Source: Antennarius striatus | Taxonomy: Eukaryota; Chordata; Actinopteri; Lophiiformes; Antennariidae | Assembly: GCF_040054535.1 (NCBI RefSeq) | Contig: NC_090780.1 | Span: 3,518,001 to 3,582,000, forward strand | Length of the DNA stretch: 64,000 nucleotides | Reading direction: 5' to 3' | Shown here: in pieces, positions 15,536 to 26,982 of the stretch | Layout of the letters: each line of letters opens with the position of its first letter | Position numbering within the stretch: the stretch's first letter is position 1 | Notes under the pieces: model-generated | Database searches by the model: none | Told to the model about the DNA's origin: nothing | The model's input: only the letters and a program-made list of their open reading frames with translations | Program-made: the position numbers and the translations under genes

Positions 15536-17092
15536 TTACACGTCCGTGAAGATTTTCTTGATGTTCACGCAATTCTGGTTGTTCTCCGTGGTGAAGTTGG
15601 GGGGCTTGAACGCACTGGTGATGCCCTCCTCCGTCACCATGTACTCAGACTTGCTGAGGGATGAGGAGCTACACGACCTCATCAGCTCCTCTGAGGGGAG
15701 GTGCTCACAGCTCCCTACATTCATGTAGTGAGGCTGCTCCTCTCCGTCAGTCTCCCTGTGGTAAAAATAATTAAAATTGGAAACAATCACTGGCACGGGT
15801 AAGGCAATGGTCAGCACCCCTGCTATTGCGCACAGCGACCCCACTATTTTCCCACCAATGGTCACGGGATGCATGTCCCCGTATCCCACCGTGGTCATGG
15901 TGACCACAGCCCACCAAAACGCATCTGGGATGCTGGTGAAACTGGACGATGGATCGTCCGCTTCTGCAAAGTAAACCGCGCTGGAGAAGAGAATAACTCC
16001 AATGAAAAGGAAAAAGATGAGTAATCCGAGCTCCCGCATGCTCGCCTTGAGGGTCTGCCCCAAAATCTGAAGTCCCTTAGAATGTCGTGACAGTTTAAAA
16101 ATGCGAAACACTCTAACCAGTCTAATCACCCTCAGGATGGCGAGAGACATCGCCTGTTGGCCGCTGTTGGTCTCCTTCTCCGCCAGCTCGGTCCCTAAAG
16201 TGATGAAGTAAGGGATGATGGCGACGATGTCGATGATGTTCATGATGTTTTTGGAGAAGGAGGCTTTGCTGGGGCAGGCGAAAAACCTCACCAGCAACTC
16301 GAATGAGAACCATATGATACACAGAGTCTCTATCACGAAGAACGGGTCAGTGAATGGGCTTTGCGCATGGGGCGCAGTGCCATTGACAAGAGTGGGCGCC
16401 ACCGTGGCTTGGTCTCTCTCATCCCGGAATTCCGGGAGGGTCTCCATACAGAAAATAACGATTGAAATCAATATGACAAGCACCGAAACGATGGCTATCC
16501 CCCTTGCTGGCCCGGAGCTTTCAGGATACTCAAACAAAAGCCAAACCTGCTTTTGGAAATCACATTTGGGTAATACGCGCTCCTCTTCTTTGATAAAACC
16601 TTCATCGTCACGGAATTTCTCCATCGCCTCTTCGCCGAGTTGGTAAAACCTGATCTCCTCTGAGAAAATATCAATGGGAACATTAACAGGTCTCCGTATT
16701 CGTCCCCCTGATTGGTAGTAGTAAAGGATGGCATCGAAGCTGGGTCTGTTCCTGTCAAAGAAGTACTCGTTCCTCAGCGGGTCAAAGAAGCGCATCCTTT
16801 TCCTGGGGTCCCCCAGCAGCGTGTCTGGGAACTGGTTGAAAGTTTTTAGTTGCGTTTCAAAGCGCAAACCCGAAATGTTGATCACCACCCTCTCGCAGCA
16901 TCCTTGGCGGCTGCGCTCGTATCGATCCACCGACAGGTGAGGCGCCGACAGCACGGCGGACTCCTCCAGCATGTTTTCCACCGTCATGACGCCCGTCTCT
17001 GCGTCCACATACCCCCGGATGTCTGTGGAGTTGCTGCCCCTGTGTCTGGTGGACGAGGGCGAGTGGTTCACACTGTATGTGGACTCATCCAT
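15536..17092 (-). CDS. kcna3: Voltage-gated potassium channel Kv1.3 (Shaker-related alpha subunit)
   Basis: This encodes a complete 518-residue Kv1 subunit. T1 spans about residues 67-160, S1 197-218, S2 250-271, S3 282-302, S4 318-338 (R321, R324, R327, R330, K333, R336), S5 353-375, the filter TVGYGD 401-406 and S6 414-440 with PVP at 432-434. His408 just outside the filter is the Kv1.3 signature tied to slow C-type inactivation and toxin and TEA binding. The terminal NIKKIFTDV and the MNVGSCEHL stretch also match Kv1.3. N237 (NGT) is the likely glycosylation site. The start is the first ATG in an open frame bounded upstream by an in-frame TGA at 17192-17194. The MDES opening and following Ser/Pro/Arg-rich stretch resemble the long human form (MDER opening). 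A second Met at residue 36 (MTVENML) corresponds to the internal human start (MTVV). The coding region is in one exon. The variable Cys-Ser-rich tail differs from kcna2. Confidence 0.97.
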   Translation of the reverse strand: MDESTYSVNHSPSSTRHRGSNSTDIRGYVDAETGVMTVENMLEESAVLSAPHLSVDRYERSRQGCCERVVINISGLRFETQLKTFNQFPDTLLGDPRKRMRFFDPLRNEYFFDRNRPSFDAILYYYQSGGRIRRPVNVPIDIFSEEIRFYQLGEEAMEKFRDDEGFIKEEERVLPKCDFQKQVWLLFEYPESSGPARGIAIVSVLVILISIVIFCMETLPEFRDERDQATVAPTLVNGTAPHAQSPFTDPFFVIETLCIIWFSFELLVRFFACPSKASFSKNIMNIIDIVAIIPYFITLGTELAEKETNSGQQAMSLAILRVIRLVRVFRIFKLSRHSKGLQILGQTLKASMRELGLLIFFLFIGVILFSSAVYFAEADDPSSSFTSIPDAFWWAVVTMTTVGYGDMHPVTIGGKIVGSLCAIAGVLTIALPVPVIVSNFNYFYHRETDGEEQPHYMNVGSCEHLPSEELMRSCSSSSLSKSEYMVTEEGITSAFKPPNFTTENNQNCVNIKKIFTDV

Positions 17093-17209
17093 ACAGGTGG
17101 TTGTCGAGTCTGGAGCGGCGGTGTGTGTGTGCGCGCCACGCCTCCTCCAAAGCCAAAGCCTACCGCTTTGGAGAGCTGGAGTCGACGCCACTCACATGTC
17201 GTTTAACCA

Positions 17210-17345
17210 TCGCTCCTCTGTGGGTATATCCACGCACTGAAGCGCCGCGCTCCACTCTGATTCCTCCTTAATAAATAAATTTAAAAAAAATAGTTGACAC
17301 CGCCCACGGCGCGCATATGTCGGACATACGTCCACAACCCGTCCG
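17210..17345 (-). promoter_or_regulatory. Candidate kcna3 promoter / 5' UTR
   Basis: This lies directly upstream of kcna3. It contains clustered CpGs, a GC-box-like GGGCGG on the minus strand near 17300 and an AT-rich TATTTATTAA tract at about 17265-17285 that could act as a weak TATA element. No transcript data; inferred from position and composition. Confidence 0.3.
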
Positions 17346-17627
17346 GTCGGAAATGAACTTCACACTTAGTGTCAAGTTAATCACTGATGGACACAGTTTG
17401 ATCCAAGCGCGCAACACATCAACGAATCAGGTCCATGCATGTTTCATCCAAGTTGGATTATTTGGATGTAAATTCCCTGAATAAAGACATGAATGTTGTC
17501 AAAAGATCAGTCCTTCATTATTTGGAGTAAATAAAGACTGACAGTGAGTCTTCCATCTATGACGCTGTGATGGAATAATGTCTCCGGACACTGGAAATGA
17601 AGCTGATCTGATGCGTTCGTGTGGTTT

Positions 17628-17653
17628 TGTTGTTGTTGTTGTTGTTGTTGTTT
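17628..17653. repeat. (TTG)n trinucleotide repeat
   Basis: About eight TTG units. Confidence 0.95.
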
Positions 17654-17863
17654 TCGGGCTGAGCTGAACAATCTGTTGTTGCGTCGTGATTCTCAGGATA
17701 TCTGATGTTCTAAAACGATGAAACAGAAAATGAATGAGTCCCCATTGTTTGTGTGACTGAGGTGTTGTTGCTCTCCGAGGTTCTGAAATCAACGTGCGCT
17801 CCTCCTTCAGGGTTCAGGGTTCAATCTGAAGATGTTCTTGATACCAACTCTTATCCAGGCACA

Positions 17864-17984
<121 letters not shown>

Positions 17985-18944
17985 ACGTTGCCCTTTTGTT
18001 CGCTCCGTGATTAACGAGGGAAATTCAAACCGGTGATTGTTTGTAATTCACGCCGCTCGGATTCATCAGAGGAGTCTCTCAGGTCTCAGCACTAATCAGT
18101 TCAGGTTGGATGCAGCTCTAAAGCACAATGAACACGTTATTTATTTAAATTGTGAATGTGATTTAATTCAACACGTCTACTTCAAAGCAGACCCATAATA
18201 CTGGTTTGCATCTCTTGTGAAACAATTGGACATGTAGGAATGGAACATGTTGAAACATTACCATGATTTATGAAAAATATTGGAGTTTTAAAGATAATAA
18301 ACGTTTGGAATAAACTATATAGATTTAAAAATATCAAAGACAGAAGGAAATCCAATCTTATTCCACTCCTTCATCATGAAGGACCCTATACCAGCTCCCT
18401 GTTTGATCCTACGACCTGAGAAAAGGTTTCTCATCACTGAACGCGAGGCCTGTCAGAAATATGTTGGTCATGTTTGGGTGTTATTCATGAAATTAGACAA
18501 GAAAAAATCTTGTACGCCCCCACCTACTAACCCCACCCCATCATAATCTAATGGATTGTTCCTTGGGGCGCACTCTAATAATTTAATCAGGAAATGATCA
18601 CACACACGCGCTAACACACACACAAGGAGCACTTGATGTCTGGCTTCCACCCCACCTCAAAGACTCTTGACCTGAATAAGGTTTCACATTAGACATGAAA
18701 CAATTACTTGATTAATGGACTTGTAATCACTTTATTTCTTTTCCAACCTCAGATATCATCCATTCACTGACTACAGCTTCGATAATGTTATCTTTCTTTC
18801 TTTTGTTTCTTTTAAAATAAAAAAAATAAAAAATCTTTTGGCTTTCTTCCACGTGATGAAGCGATAAATCGAGAAAACAACATGTAGACTGACTGAGAAT
18901 GAATAAGCTGTTATGTGGAGCACTCTTCCAATCTGCATCTGCAG

Positions 18945-18966
18945 TACACACACATACACACACACA

Positions 18967-19002
<36 letters not shown>
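18945..19002. repeat. (CA)n microsatellite, interrupted
   Basis: About 58 bp of CA repeat with two CATA interruptions. Confidence 0.97.
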
Positions 19003-19004
<2 letters not shown>

Positions 19005-22000
19005 GGACACACTGCCGCTGCTATCTTATTCAAATACTGCAGGTGCAGCTCATCATCTTTCTCGACTCATTGTGAAGAACTATAAATGTGCATTATGATT
19101 ACAGTCTTTTACAAGTTGGAAAAGAAATGATGTCATTTCCTTTACATTTTCATCAGGTATTTTTATACTTAAATCAACACAGCTGCGCACAAACCAGGCT
19201 GCACTAGTTTCCGGTTGTGAACCTGGGGATCATTGCATCAGGAAAGGCGTGAGGCAACAGTGGAAATTTCAACTCAACTTCAGCTTTATTTGTCCTTAAA
19301 AGGCAATTCTTTATGCATGAAGGCATAAAAACAAGACAGCAGAATACAAAAGACGTTAAAGTGTGTATGAATGATGTGTTTTGGGATACGGTCGTCATGA
19401 GCTCTGGGATGCTGACCTGTAGGGCAAACAGGCCCTATGATGTTAAAGTGCTAAATTTAAATTATCAGTGGTTAAATTGTGATAAAAATGCACAAAATGA
19501 TGACAAAAAATGTGGTTAATCCATTGTGACCACACCTGAGCAGGAGCATCTATGTGATGAGTGGATCCATATTACATAGCTTTTAAAATAATGTGTGTCA
19601 GTAAGTCAGGGTCGGTAATTTAAATGCATGACAATAAATGCTGGGAATGGTAATCTTGGGGTTAAAGAGAGACTCCTCACTATAAGCATCGATCGTCTTC
19701 TCTGTGCACCATGCAGAAAAGGAGACATGTAGCTTAATCTATTTCCTGCTTGTCTGGTTATGGTTTTTTTAGGTGATGACAGTTTCTTGCATTTCTCCAT
19801 CAGCATCAACACACAGCCACAGCAGCCTCTTTCAGTGATAGCATGTAAATAAGCATTGGAAAGTTAGTCCTCTGCAGGGAAAAAGTCACGCTGCTATTAA
19901 CAACCACCCCAGTGGCTGCATCTCAGCAAGCATGGGAAGTTTTGTCTGGGTTGCAATCTCCATGGCAACAAAACATAAAATGTTTTTGTTAAGAGAATAG
20001 GAGTAAAGTCTAAGAAGTTATGTAATTTCCGGTCCAACTCGTGCAGGAGAGAATATCAGACTATTTTCATATTCCTGCAGAGGAAAGATAAGTTATATAT
20101 CAGGATGAAACAGAGACTTGTTGCTCTTGGTTCTTTTTGTAATGTGTGTCGAAAAAACCACAGAAGCATCAGATTTATAAAAATACAGAAATGATTATTA
20201 TTATAAAGCCTACACACTGGGCTGGAGACACTCTGATTCAATGACAACATTCATTTTAAAGATTTGGTTGTAGGGACTCCCGTTTTCTCATTTTTATCGA
20301 ACACATGCTCCGCTTTCACACAGAGGATAGGAAATGAATTACATTTATGTCTCTTTATATGTCTCACATAAGTAGTGATGGTAAACACACGCTGATAACA
20401 CAAGATGTGATTCAGAATCAGAGGAACATTTGTCTGATTTGCTCTCAATGATATAAGGTTGTGGCATTACAAGTAATGATTGGAACACCGGAGCATCGTA
20501 CCCTCTAAAGCGTTTTCCTGATTACATTGTTGTGAGACTGAATGCATACATTCCTCTGTGGGATTAACAGACAGATAGAGAGGGATAAATCTCAGCAATG
20601 CCGCTGTTTTAATGAAATTCCCCCCGAGCAAATAGCATCGGCGTGAGACCTGAGGTGTCAGACTCGACATCGTGTCTATTTTTTTAACAGCCGCTGCGCT
20701 ACAAGTGATTTACCGTTTCGGTAAACATGAGCAAAAAAGGACATTCCCTGAATGCTGACCGAGATGCACGCGAGCTTTTATGTGCTATTTCTCATGTTTT
20801 CTCAAATGCAAGAGTTTGTTGTTTTTTTTAAAATTTATTTTACAAGGTCACCCAGTCTATTTTCTACACCATTAACATTTTCTTCCACATTCTGTTGGAT
20901 TCAAATCCCTGGAGCTGAAAGCAGCTAAACATAGATATTTTTTTGTCAGTCTGGGAAGTTTAACATGATGTATTAGCTCTGGTATGAGGTTCCATTTTAA
21001 GGGGCATTACAAACAACTTTGTGTATATATGGTCAAGTTGGGGTGAGGGTAAAGCATTTGATTTAATAATCCTGACTTGTGTTCCTCATTCTTCTCTGAT
21101 TTAAATCACGCCGGGGCGAAGATGGCTGATTTCCATCATTTTATGGCAAAGCATGGTCTGCCCTTTGAGTCATGAAGAGCCAACATTTTATCTGTTTTCG
21201 GCCTTGCTCAGAGGCACACACACGCCGATCAATGCAGGCAGAGAGACAGAAACCAGTGTCTATTGATTGGTCATGCATTGGACGTGATCCCTGCCAGCGT
21301 GGAATCATTACACACATCGCTATCGTGACTCAAGGTGAAGGCCAAGGTCATTAATGGTGCTAACGCATTTCTTGCCACACTCTGAAGCAGCCTGGTGAGA
21401 AGTTATCTATTGATCTCTCTTTTCAGTCTGACCAGCCCAATCAAGTCACGGCAATTAATAAATATTCTAATCAATCTCTTGACCTAATCAATCTCTATCC
21501 ATGATTTGTAGTTGCTGATGAGTGGTTATATAACCACTATAACTGTTGATTTCTGATTTCGCAAATAGTCTGTAAATATATTTTTAAAAAAGGCATTTAA
21601 ATTAATCAACTAAGGCAGTTAAGGGCTCACTAATTAATCTATTGATTTTTTTTTTTTTTTTTAAAAACCTGTCTCCAACAAATTATGTGCTGTATTTTGC
21701 AAAATTACAAATGTTTCTTATGTGTGTTGGAAGTTCTGTCCAAAAATGATGGTTGGTGGTTGGAGGAAAGTGTATCAAACCAGGCTGTTTCCTCATCCCA
21801 TCAGGGCATACATGGCCGACGTGACCACATGCATTACAATCGAGATATTGACAGAGTTGGACTAGAACTCAGGATGAGCTCAAATGAAGATAAAGCCGTG
21901 CAGGTCCAGAAGGATTTCAATCTAAATCTGTCAGACAACATTTCTACGTTGGTGAGAAGCATCGTGCAGCATCTTTCTTTGCTAAGGGCGTACGATCCCG

Positions 22001-22783
22001 AAATAGAAAACAACCCGCGCAAAATATGAGTGATTCCATGAACTCAGCCCTAATATGAGGATTATAGGATGTCCAGTGTAACGATGCTAACTTGATGCGG
22101 TTTAGCTGTAAATAATTCACTACATTTAACAACAAAGATTAACTGCAAGGTTGCAGAAAACCAAAGTGAGGGATGATGGATCTGCTATTTGTTCTGTAGG
22201 TATGTGGTCATCAATTTGAAGACAGAAATTAATTATGACACTAAAGGAGAGGCTAAGAAATGTAATTGTTTCAATTGTTTTATTTTGAAAGTCATGCTTT
22301 TCTTTCTTTACACTTCCTGTTCCCATATAGTCTTCTATATTTTTAGGTGTCTGTCCTCTCTCTGTCTGTTCATTACCTGTTCCTTGTCTGTTGTTGCCAC
22401 ACGCGTGTCTTACGTCATGCTTCGCTTTACCTGTGTTGCCTTTGTTCCCACCTCTTCATTTGTCAGTGCCGTACCCCCATGTCTGCTCTTCACCTTCTCC
22501 TTAGCGTCTGCTTTTTGTTTTCTTGTGTTGTTATCTCTCTGTGTGTCGGCAGTCAATGTTTTCACACTGTCCGCTGTCAGTTTTTATTTATTTCCTCCTT
22601 TGAAACTGTTGTGCTGGTTCCTGATTTTGTGTATTCAATCTGGTTTCCCTTGAAGTCTCTCTCTTTGGATTATTCTCATTGGATTATCCTTTGTTAGACT
22701 ATAATGTTAAAACTTACTTCAAACATCTTTTGTTCTCCATCCTGCCTGCTTCTGTCGATATCCTAAGTTTATTAAAATCATAC

Positions 22784-22785
22784 AT

Positions 22786-22820
<35 letters not shown>

Positions 22821-22872
22821 TTTTTTTTATTTTTATTTTTTATTTTTTTTATTTATTTATTTATTTATTTTG
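22784..22872. repeat. (TA)n followed by T-rich / (ATTT)n tract
   Basis: A TA dinucleotide array passes into a T-rich tract ending in ATTT tetramers. Confidence 0.95.
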
Positions 22873-22961
22873 AATCATTTGAATATAGTGTTATCTTGGG
22901 GGAATTTAATGTGACCAAATTTAGCAGCAATCCAACCAAGCATTGTGGATTTATTTTACTC

Positions 22962-22997
22962 AACAAAAACAAACAAACAAACAAACAAACAAACAAG
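22962..22997. repeat. (AAAC)n tetranucleotide repeat
   Basis: About eight AAAC units. Confidence 0.95.
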
Positions 22998-23369
22998 AAA
23001 ACAAAGAACCATCGAAAGGTTATCCTCATGGTGTCATTAAAGTAAGAGCTCTTATCATTCACTTTTACAGTATTTTGCACCAAGCCATTTGGTAGAAGTC
23101 ATGCTGCATCACTGACAAACAAAAAAATATTTGTTCACTTAATCCTAAGATTTGGAATTTTGCACGTTGCATGCTTCAGTTACTCTGACCGCCAAGGAAA
23201 AGTGAGCAGCTGCTGCCACAGTGATGCCTAAAATAAGTGTGGCACACACTGGGGGTGTCGAGGGAATTAAACCGAGAATCAACTTCTGCTCCTTCGTGTT
23301 ATTACTGCATTTCAGAAAACAAACACAAAAGACAGACATGCCGTTCTCATATAGTGTGTTATCATGTCT

Positions 23370-23370
<1 letters not shown>

Positions 23371-23455
<85 letters not shown>

Positions 23456-23474
23456 CACACACACACACACATAC
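23371..23474. repeat. (CA)n microsatellite
   Basis: About 100 bp of CA repeat with a GCACAC interruption near 23454. Confidence 0.98.
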
Positions 23475-23934
23475 AGGCCAGATGTCATGGATTTTCAAAG
23501 GGAATCAATTTTTTATGTGAAATGTGCACAGAAAACAAAAGAATAAACCTTTTCACACAAATCCGACCCCCACAGGTGAATAATACATATTTCCGATTAA
23601 CATTATCTGACCTTTAGCAATACTGACAGCATCAAATTAAATTTTTTTATCTCTCAACTGAAGGTAGGTCCAAATTGGCGTTTGAGGTACGTTTCAGGGA
23701 AGAGGTGTACATTCCTTTGGGGGCGAAACCACGTAAGTCAAGAATTATAGCCCCAAACAGGGCATGCGATGTGGTTCATATGTCATTGCTATTCCGAATG
23801 GTATCCCTGCAGGGAAATGTGAAGGTCGTTGGCAAGGAGGAAGGAGGAAAAGATCCAGCCTCCTGGATTAGAGATCCCTGGGGAGTACAAGCTCCCTGGC
23901 CCTTGGATGCCATGCTGTCACAGTATTAGATTGG

Positions 23935-24025
23935 TGGGGCTGCACAGAAGGACCCCCCAGAGCATTGGACCAGGAGCAGAAAGATCACAAGCATGGGCTT
24001 GGGTTCAAATGAAGTCTCTTTAGTT
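23935..24025 (+). repeat. Possible tRNA-derived SINE head
   Basis: A segment containing AGAGCATTGGACC is followed about 40 bases later by GGGTTCAAAT. This resembles the spacing of the A-region and the B box (GGTTCRANNC) of tRNA-derived fish SINEs. The copy is degenerate and the assignment is tentative. Confidence 0.3.
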
Positions 24026-24904
24026 GATTGTGACCTGAGCCGAGTTGTATATATTTTGTTGATGGAGGGAAGGAAGAGCCGAGTCAAAAAATATCACAGC
24101 TCAATTATTGAATCATTTTTTACAGGTCAAAATAGAATCAGAATACAAGGACTGAAAGTGTCAGTATTAAGTGGGAATATATTTATTTAAATGAAACAAT
24201 TATTGTGAGTAATCAACAATTAATGTATGAAGTAAACTGAATAAATGAAGAAAAAAAAAATTGAAACAGATGTTCCTCTCTCAACGTTTTTCTCGCGTCT
24301 CAGAAATAACACCCCTTCCGCATTATTTTCAGTAAATTGTCGGGCTCACACCTCCCTGCACAAGCCAGCGAGAAAGGCATCTTTGAAGTGTGAACCAGTT
24401 TTTAAGGAGCAGATGGGCTGACTAATGGAACTCCTGACTGGTGCTGTGTGCATCTCACTGCCAAATCACAGCGAGAGATGGCAGAACGACTCATTTGGGA
24501 ATGAAGCCGGCTGCAAGAGGATTCACCAGGATGGAGAGGAACACGAGGGCTTATCACAATAAACAACGTCAGACATATGTTTATTTCTTCTCAGCTGCTG
24601 ATTCACCTCTCGTTTATCTGGCGGTTTGATGTTGTCACCTCTTCGATGAGCATTTCATTCTCCCTGGGTGATCTCATCCATGTCTGCGCACTAATGCTGG
24701 TGTTTCAGTCACTTTAGAGATAATTATTTAGAGTATGCGAGGCGGTATGACCCCCTGTGCTAGTTTAAACGCTGACATTGTCAGGAAATGCATATTGATG
24801 GAAATACAGTTGATGCATTGGAAAACCCTGTCAAACTGCCATTTAGCTAGAAAATATGTATCACAGGGAAAAGTCACTGGAGGCAGTCTGACCCCTTCAG
24901 AAAG

Positions 24905-25085
24905 ATTAGTTATGATAACAGTGTGCACTGTGTGTGTGCTGGGTTGGTCGAGTGAAGGGCAGCCACGTATCAGAGCCCCAGGAGCAGGTTATGGGGTTCA
25001 GTGCCTTGCTCAAGGGCACCTCGGGAGTGATCAGTGATACACCAGATTTTTGGTCCACGATGGACTGAGCTACTGCCTACTCAAC
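24905..25085 (-). repeat. tRNA-derived SINE fragment
   Basis: On the minus strand it opens with TAGCTCAGTCCA, close to a tRNA A box. It then runs into GAGCAAGGCACTGAACCCC and a CTGCTCCTGGGGCTCTG stretch, a tail I recognise as common in fish genomes. The B box portion appears deleted. Family not assigned. Confidence 0.5.
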
Positions 25086-25166
25086 ATCTAAATTCACACA
25101 CACAGTTTATGGAACCTGATTTTAAAATATGCTAATTAGAGTATAAATTATAAATGAATTATTTGC

Positions 25167-25717
25167 AAACCTTGGTTTTCGAACGCTTTGGACATCGAAC
25201 AAATCAGAAATCGACCAAAAAATTCGGAAAATTTTTTGTCTTAGAAGTCTAACAAAATTTGGAAGTCGAACGCCAACTCGAACGACCACAAAGGTAAAAA
25301 TTCTTATCTTTATTGTTCTTATGCTTTAATTGTAATGTGCTTTACTGTATTCAGTAATTTTTCACTTAATTTGCGTTCCATTGCCGATGGTACGAGTTAC
25401 GGTACCGTAAACTTCTGTCCAAAAGACGACGGTAACTCGTACCTTAGGCTAACCTGATTACGTTGATGTGTTTTTTTCTTTCTCTCTCGTGTTTGCTTCC
25501 TTCTTTTATATTTCTTTGACATGTTTCATTCCTACACAATTTGATACATAAATGACATTATGAAATAACATATTATGTTTGAAAAAAGGTAGTTTTCTAG
25601 CGTCTTGGAACGGATTAAGACCATTTGCATTATTTGTAATGGGGAAAAATGTATTTGGAGTTCAAACAAATCGGTATTCAAACAGCCTTCAGGAACAAAC
25701 ATCGGAAACCGAGGTTT
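25167..25717. mobile_element. MITE-like element with terminal inverted repeats
   Basis: The left end AAACCTTGGTTTTCGAACG and the right end, reverse-complemented, AAACCTCGGTTTCCGATG form a terminal inverted repeat. Further inward, related CGAACAAATC / GATTTGTTTGAA blocks continue the symmetry. About 550 bp, no coding capacity. It contains the internal 12-bp inverted repeat noted separately. Superfamily and target duplication not determined. Confidence 0.65.
25389..25443. repeat. Perfect 12-bp inverted repeat, 31-base spacer
   Basis: GGTACGAGTTAC at 25389-25400 is matched by its exact reverse complement at 25432-25443. It lies inside the MITE-like element and would form a stem-loop. Confidence 0.9.
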
Positions 25718-26757
25718 CCGGTACTTCATTGAAACAATTAATAACTTTTAAATTACAGATGATTTTACTCTGCTTATGGATAAATAAACAGATTTGAATG
25801 TCTCGTTGGGGATGATTTATTAAACAAAATACTACATATGACACAGTGATCATCCAAATAATAAATTCTGCAGCCATACTAGTGTGTACTTTGGTATTAT
25901 CAGTGACCTCAGGATGAACTTGGCTTACATCCTGTGTTGCCGAGACTGTTTGCTGGGATATTTTACTTGACTAAAAATCCATTCCTGCTGTGCAGTGAAC
26001 TGCAGAGTCCAGCTGATTTAGCTGGACAGATAAAGTATCAACATACAAATAAGAGGACAAGGACTGGGAAAAAAAGTTAATATATCAGCTGAAGACATAC
26101 ACTATCAGCCCTGTCCAGTTGTTACTGCGTACATTTTGCTTTATAAGGCCAAGCAAAACTATCAGTGTGGACACAGATTTGGCATGCTGGTGGTAACCAT
26201 GGTAACCGTGGAAAAAGAGGGGGATTCCAGCGCCTCAGTGATGCAACTGGAAATTTCCTCCTCAGCATTCCAGGTTGTGAAATTAACTCTGAGATTAAAT
26301 TTCACACACTGCTGCCCACTAAACACAGCTGAACCCCCACATGTGTACACGCGCACAGGAACACATTATTGACCACGCTCCCTCATGTGAAGATATGCAA
26401 ATCAGGATTACAGATACCCTGCTTATTTGGCTCTCATTTCCTGGCAGGAGGAATCCCAGCGCCATGCGAAAACATACGGCACACATACATGTTCACGTGC
26501 ATCAATGCAAATTTGCATGCGCCCACATGCTTTCATGCACCGACAGACACACAAGCAGAATAGAGACAATGCCCAGATTTCACACATATGATAGGTCCAT
26601 GCATTAGCAATGTAGATTTACAATCAAAATTAAATTTTAATTTTTAATTAAAATAAATAAATTAAATTAGAAAAAAATATGCTGGTGTGCAGTCTCCGGC
26701 AGGGTCTCATTAAGAAGATTTCCATTATTAATCCCTCAGTGGGGAAAAAATTTCACT

Positions 26758-26982
26758 CTATATATGCAGGGAGTCCTCGACATAGTGTACAAACTCAGTT
26801 GACTGAGAGGTTTTTCATAAGCTGAATTATTTGTAAATTGTTTTTCATTAAATTCAATTTAAAATTACCGTTAGAGGTCATTTAAATTCCATTACTACTC
26901 TAAATATGAAAGTACTATTCCCTAAGACTTACCACAAACAATAACAGCACATATAAACAACACATAATAAAATAAAATACAG
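26758..26982 (-). repeat. Dispersed repeat, copy 2 (MITE-like)
   Basis: This is the reverse-complement counterpart of 11231-11452, with long matching blocks and several small indels. The outer edge CAGGGAGTCCTC corresponds to CAGGTAGTCCTC in copy 1. Confidence 0.8.

Noticed and set aside
17093..17191. 33-residue N-terminal extension of kcna3
   Set aside because: It begins with GTG directly after an in-frame TGA; the first ATG in frame, with a human-like MDE start, is at 17092.
21685..22029. 114-residue plus-strand open frame
   Set aside because: No recognisable domain, no flanking splice signals noted, and the length is within chance expectation.
22189..22697. Hydrophobic open frames of 154 and 116 residues
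   Set aside because: Overlapping frames in T- and C-rich DNA give hydrophobic residues by composition; no membrane protein family is recognised.
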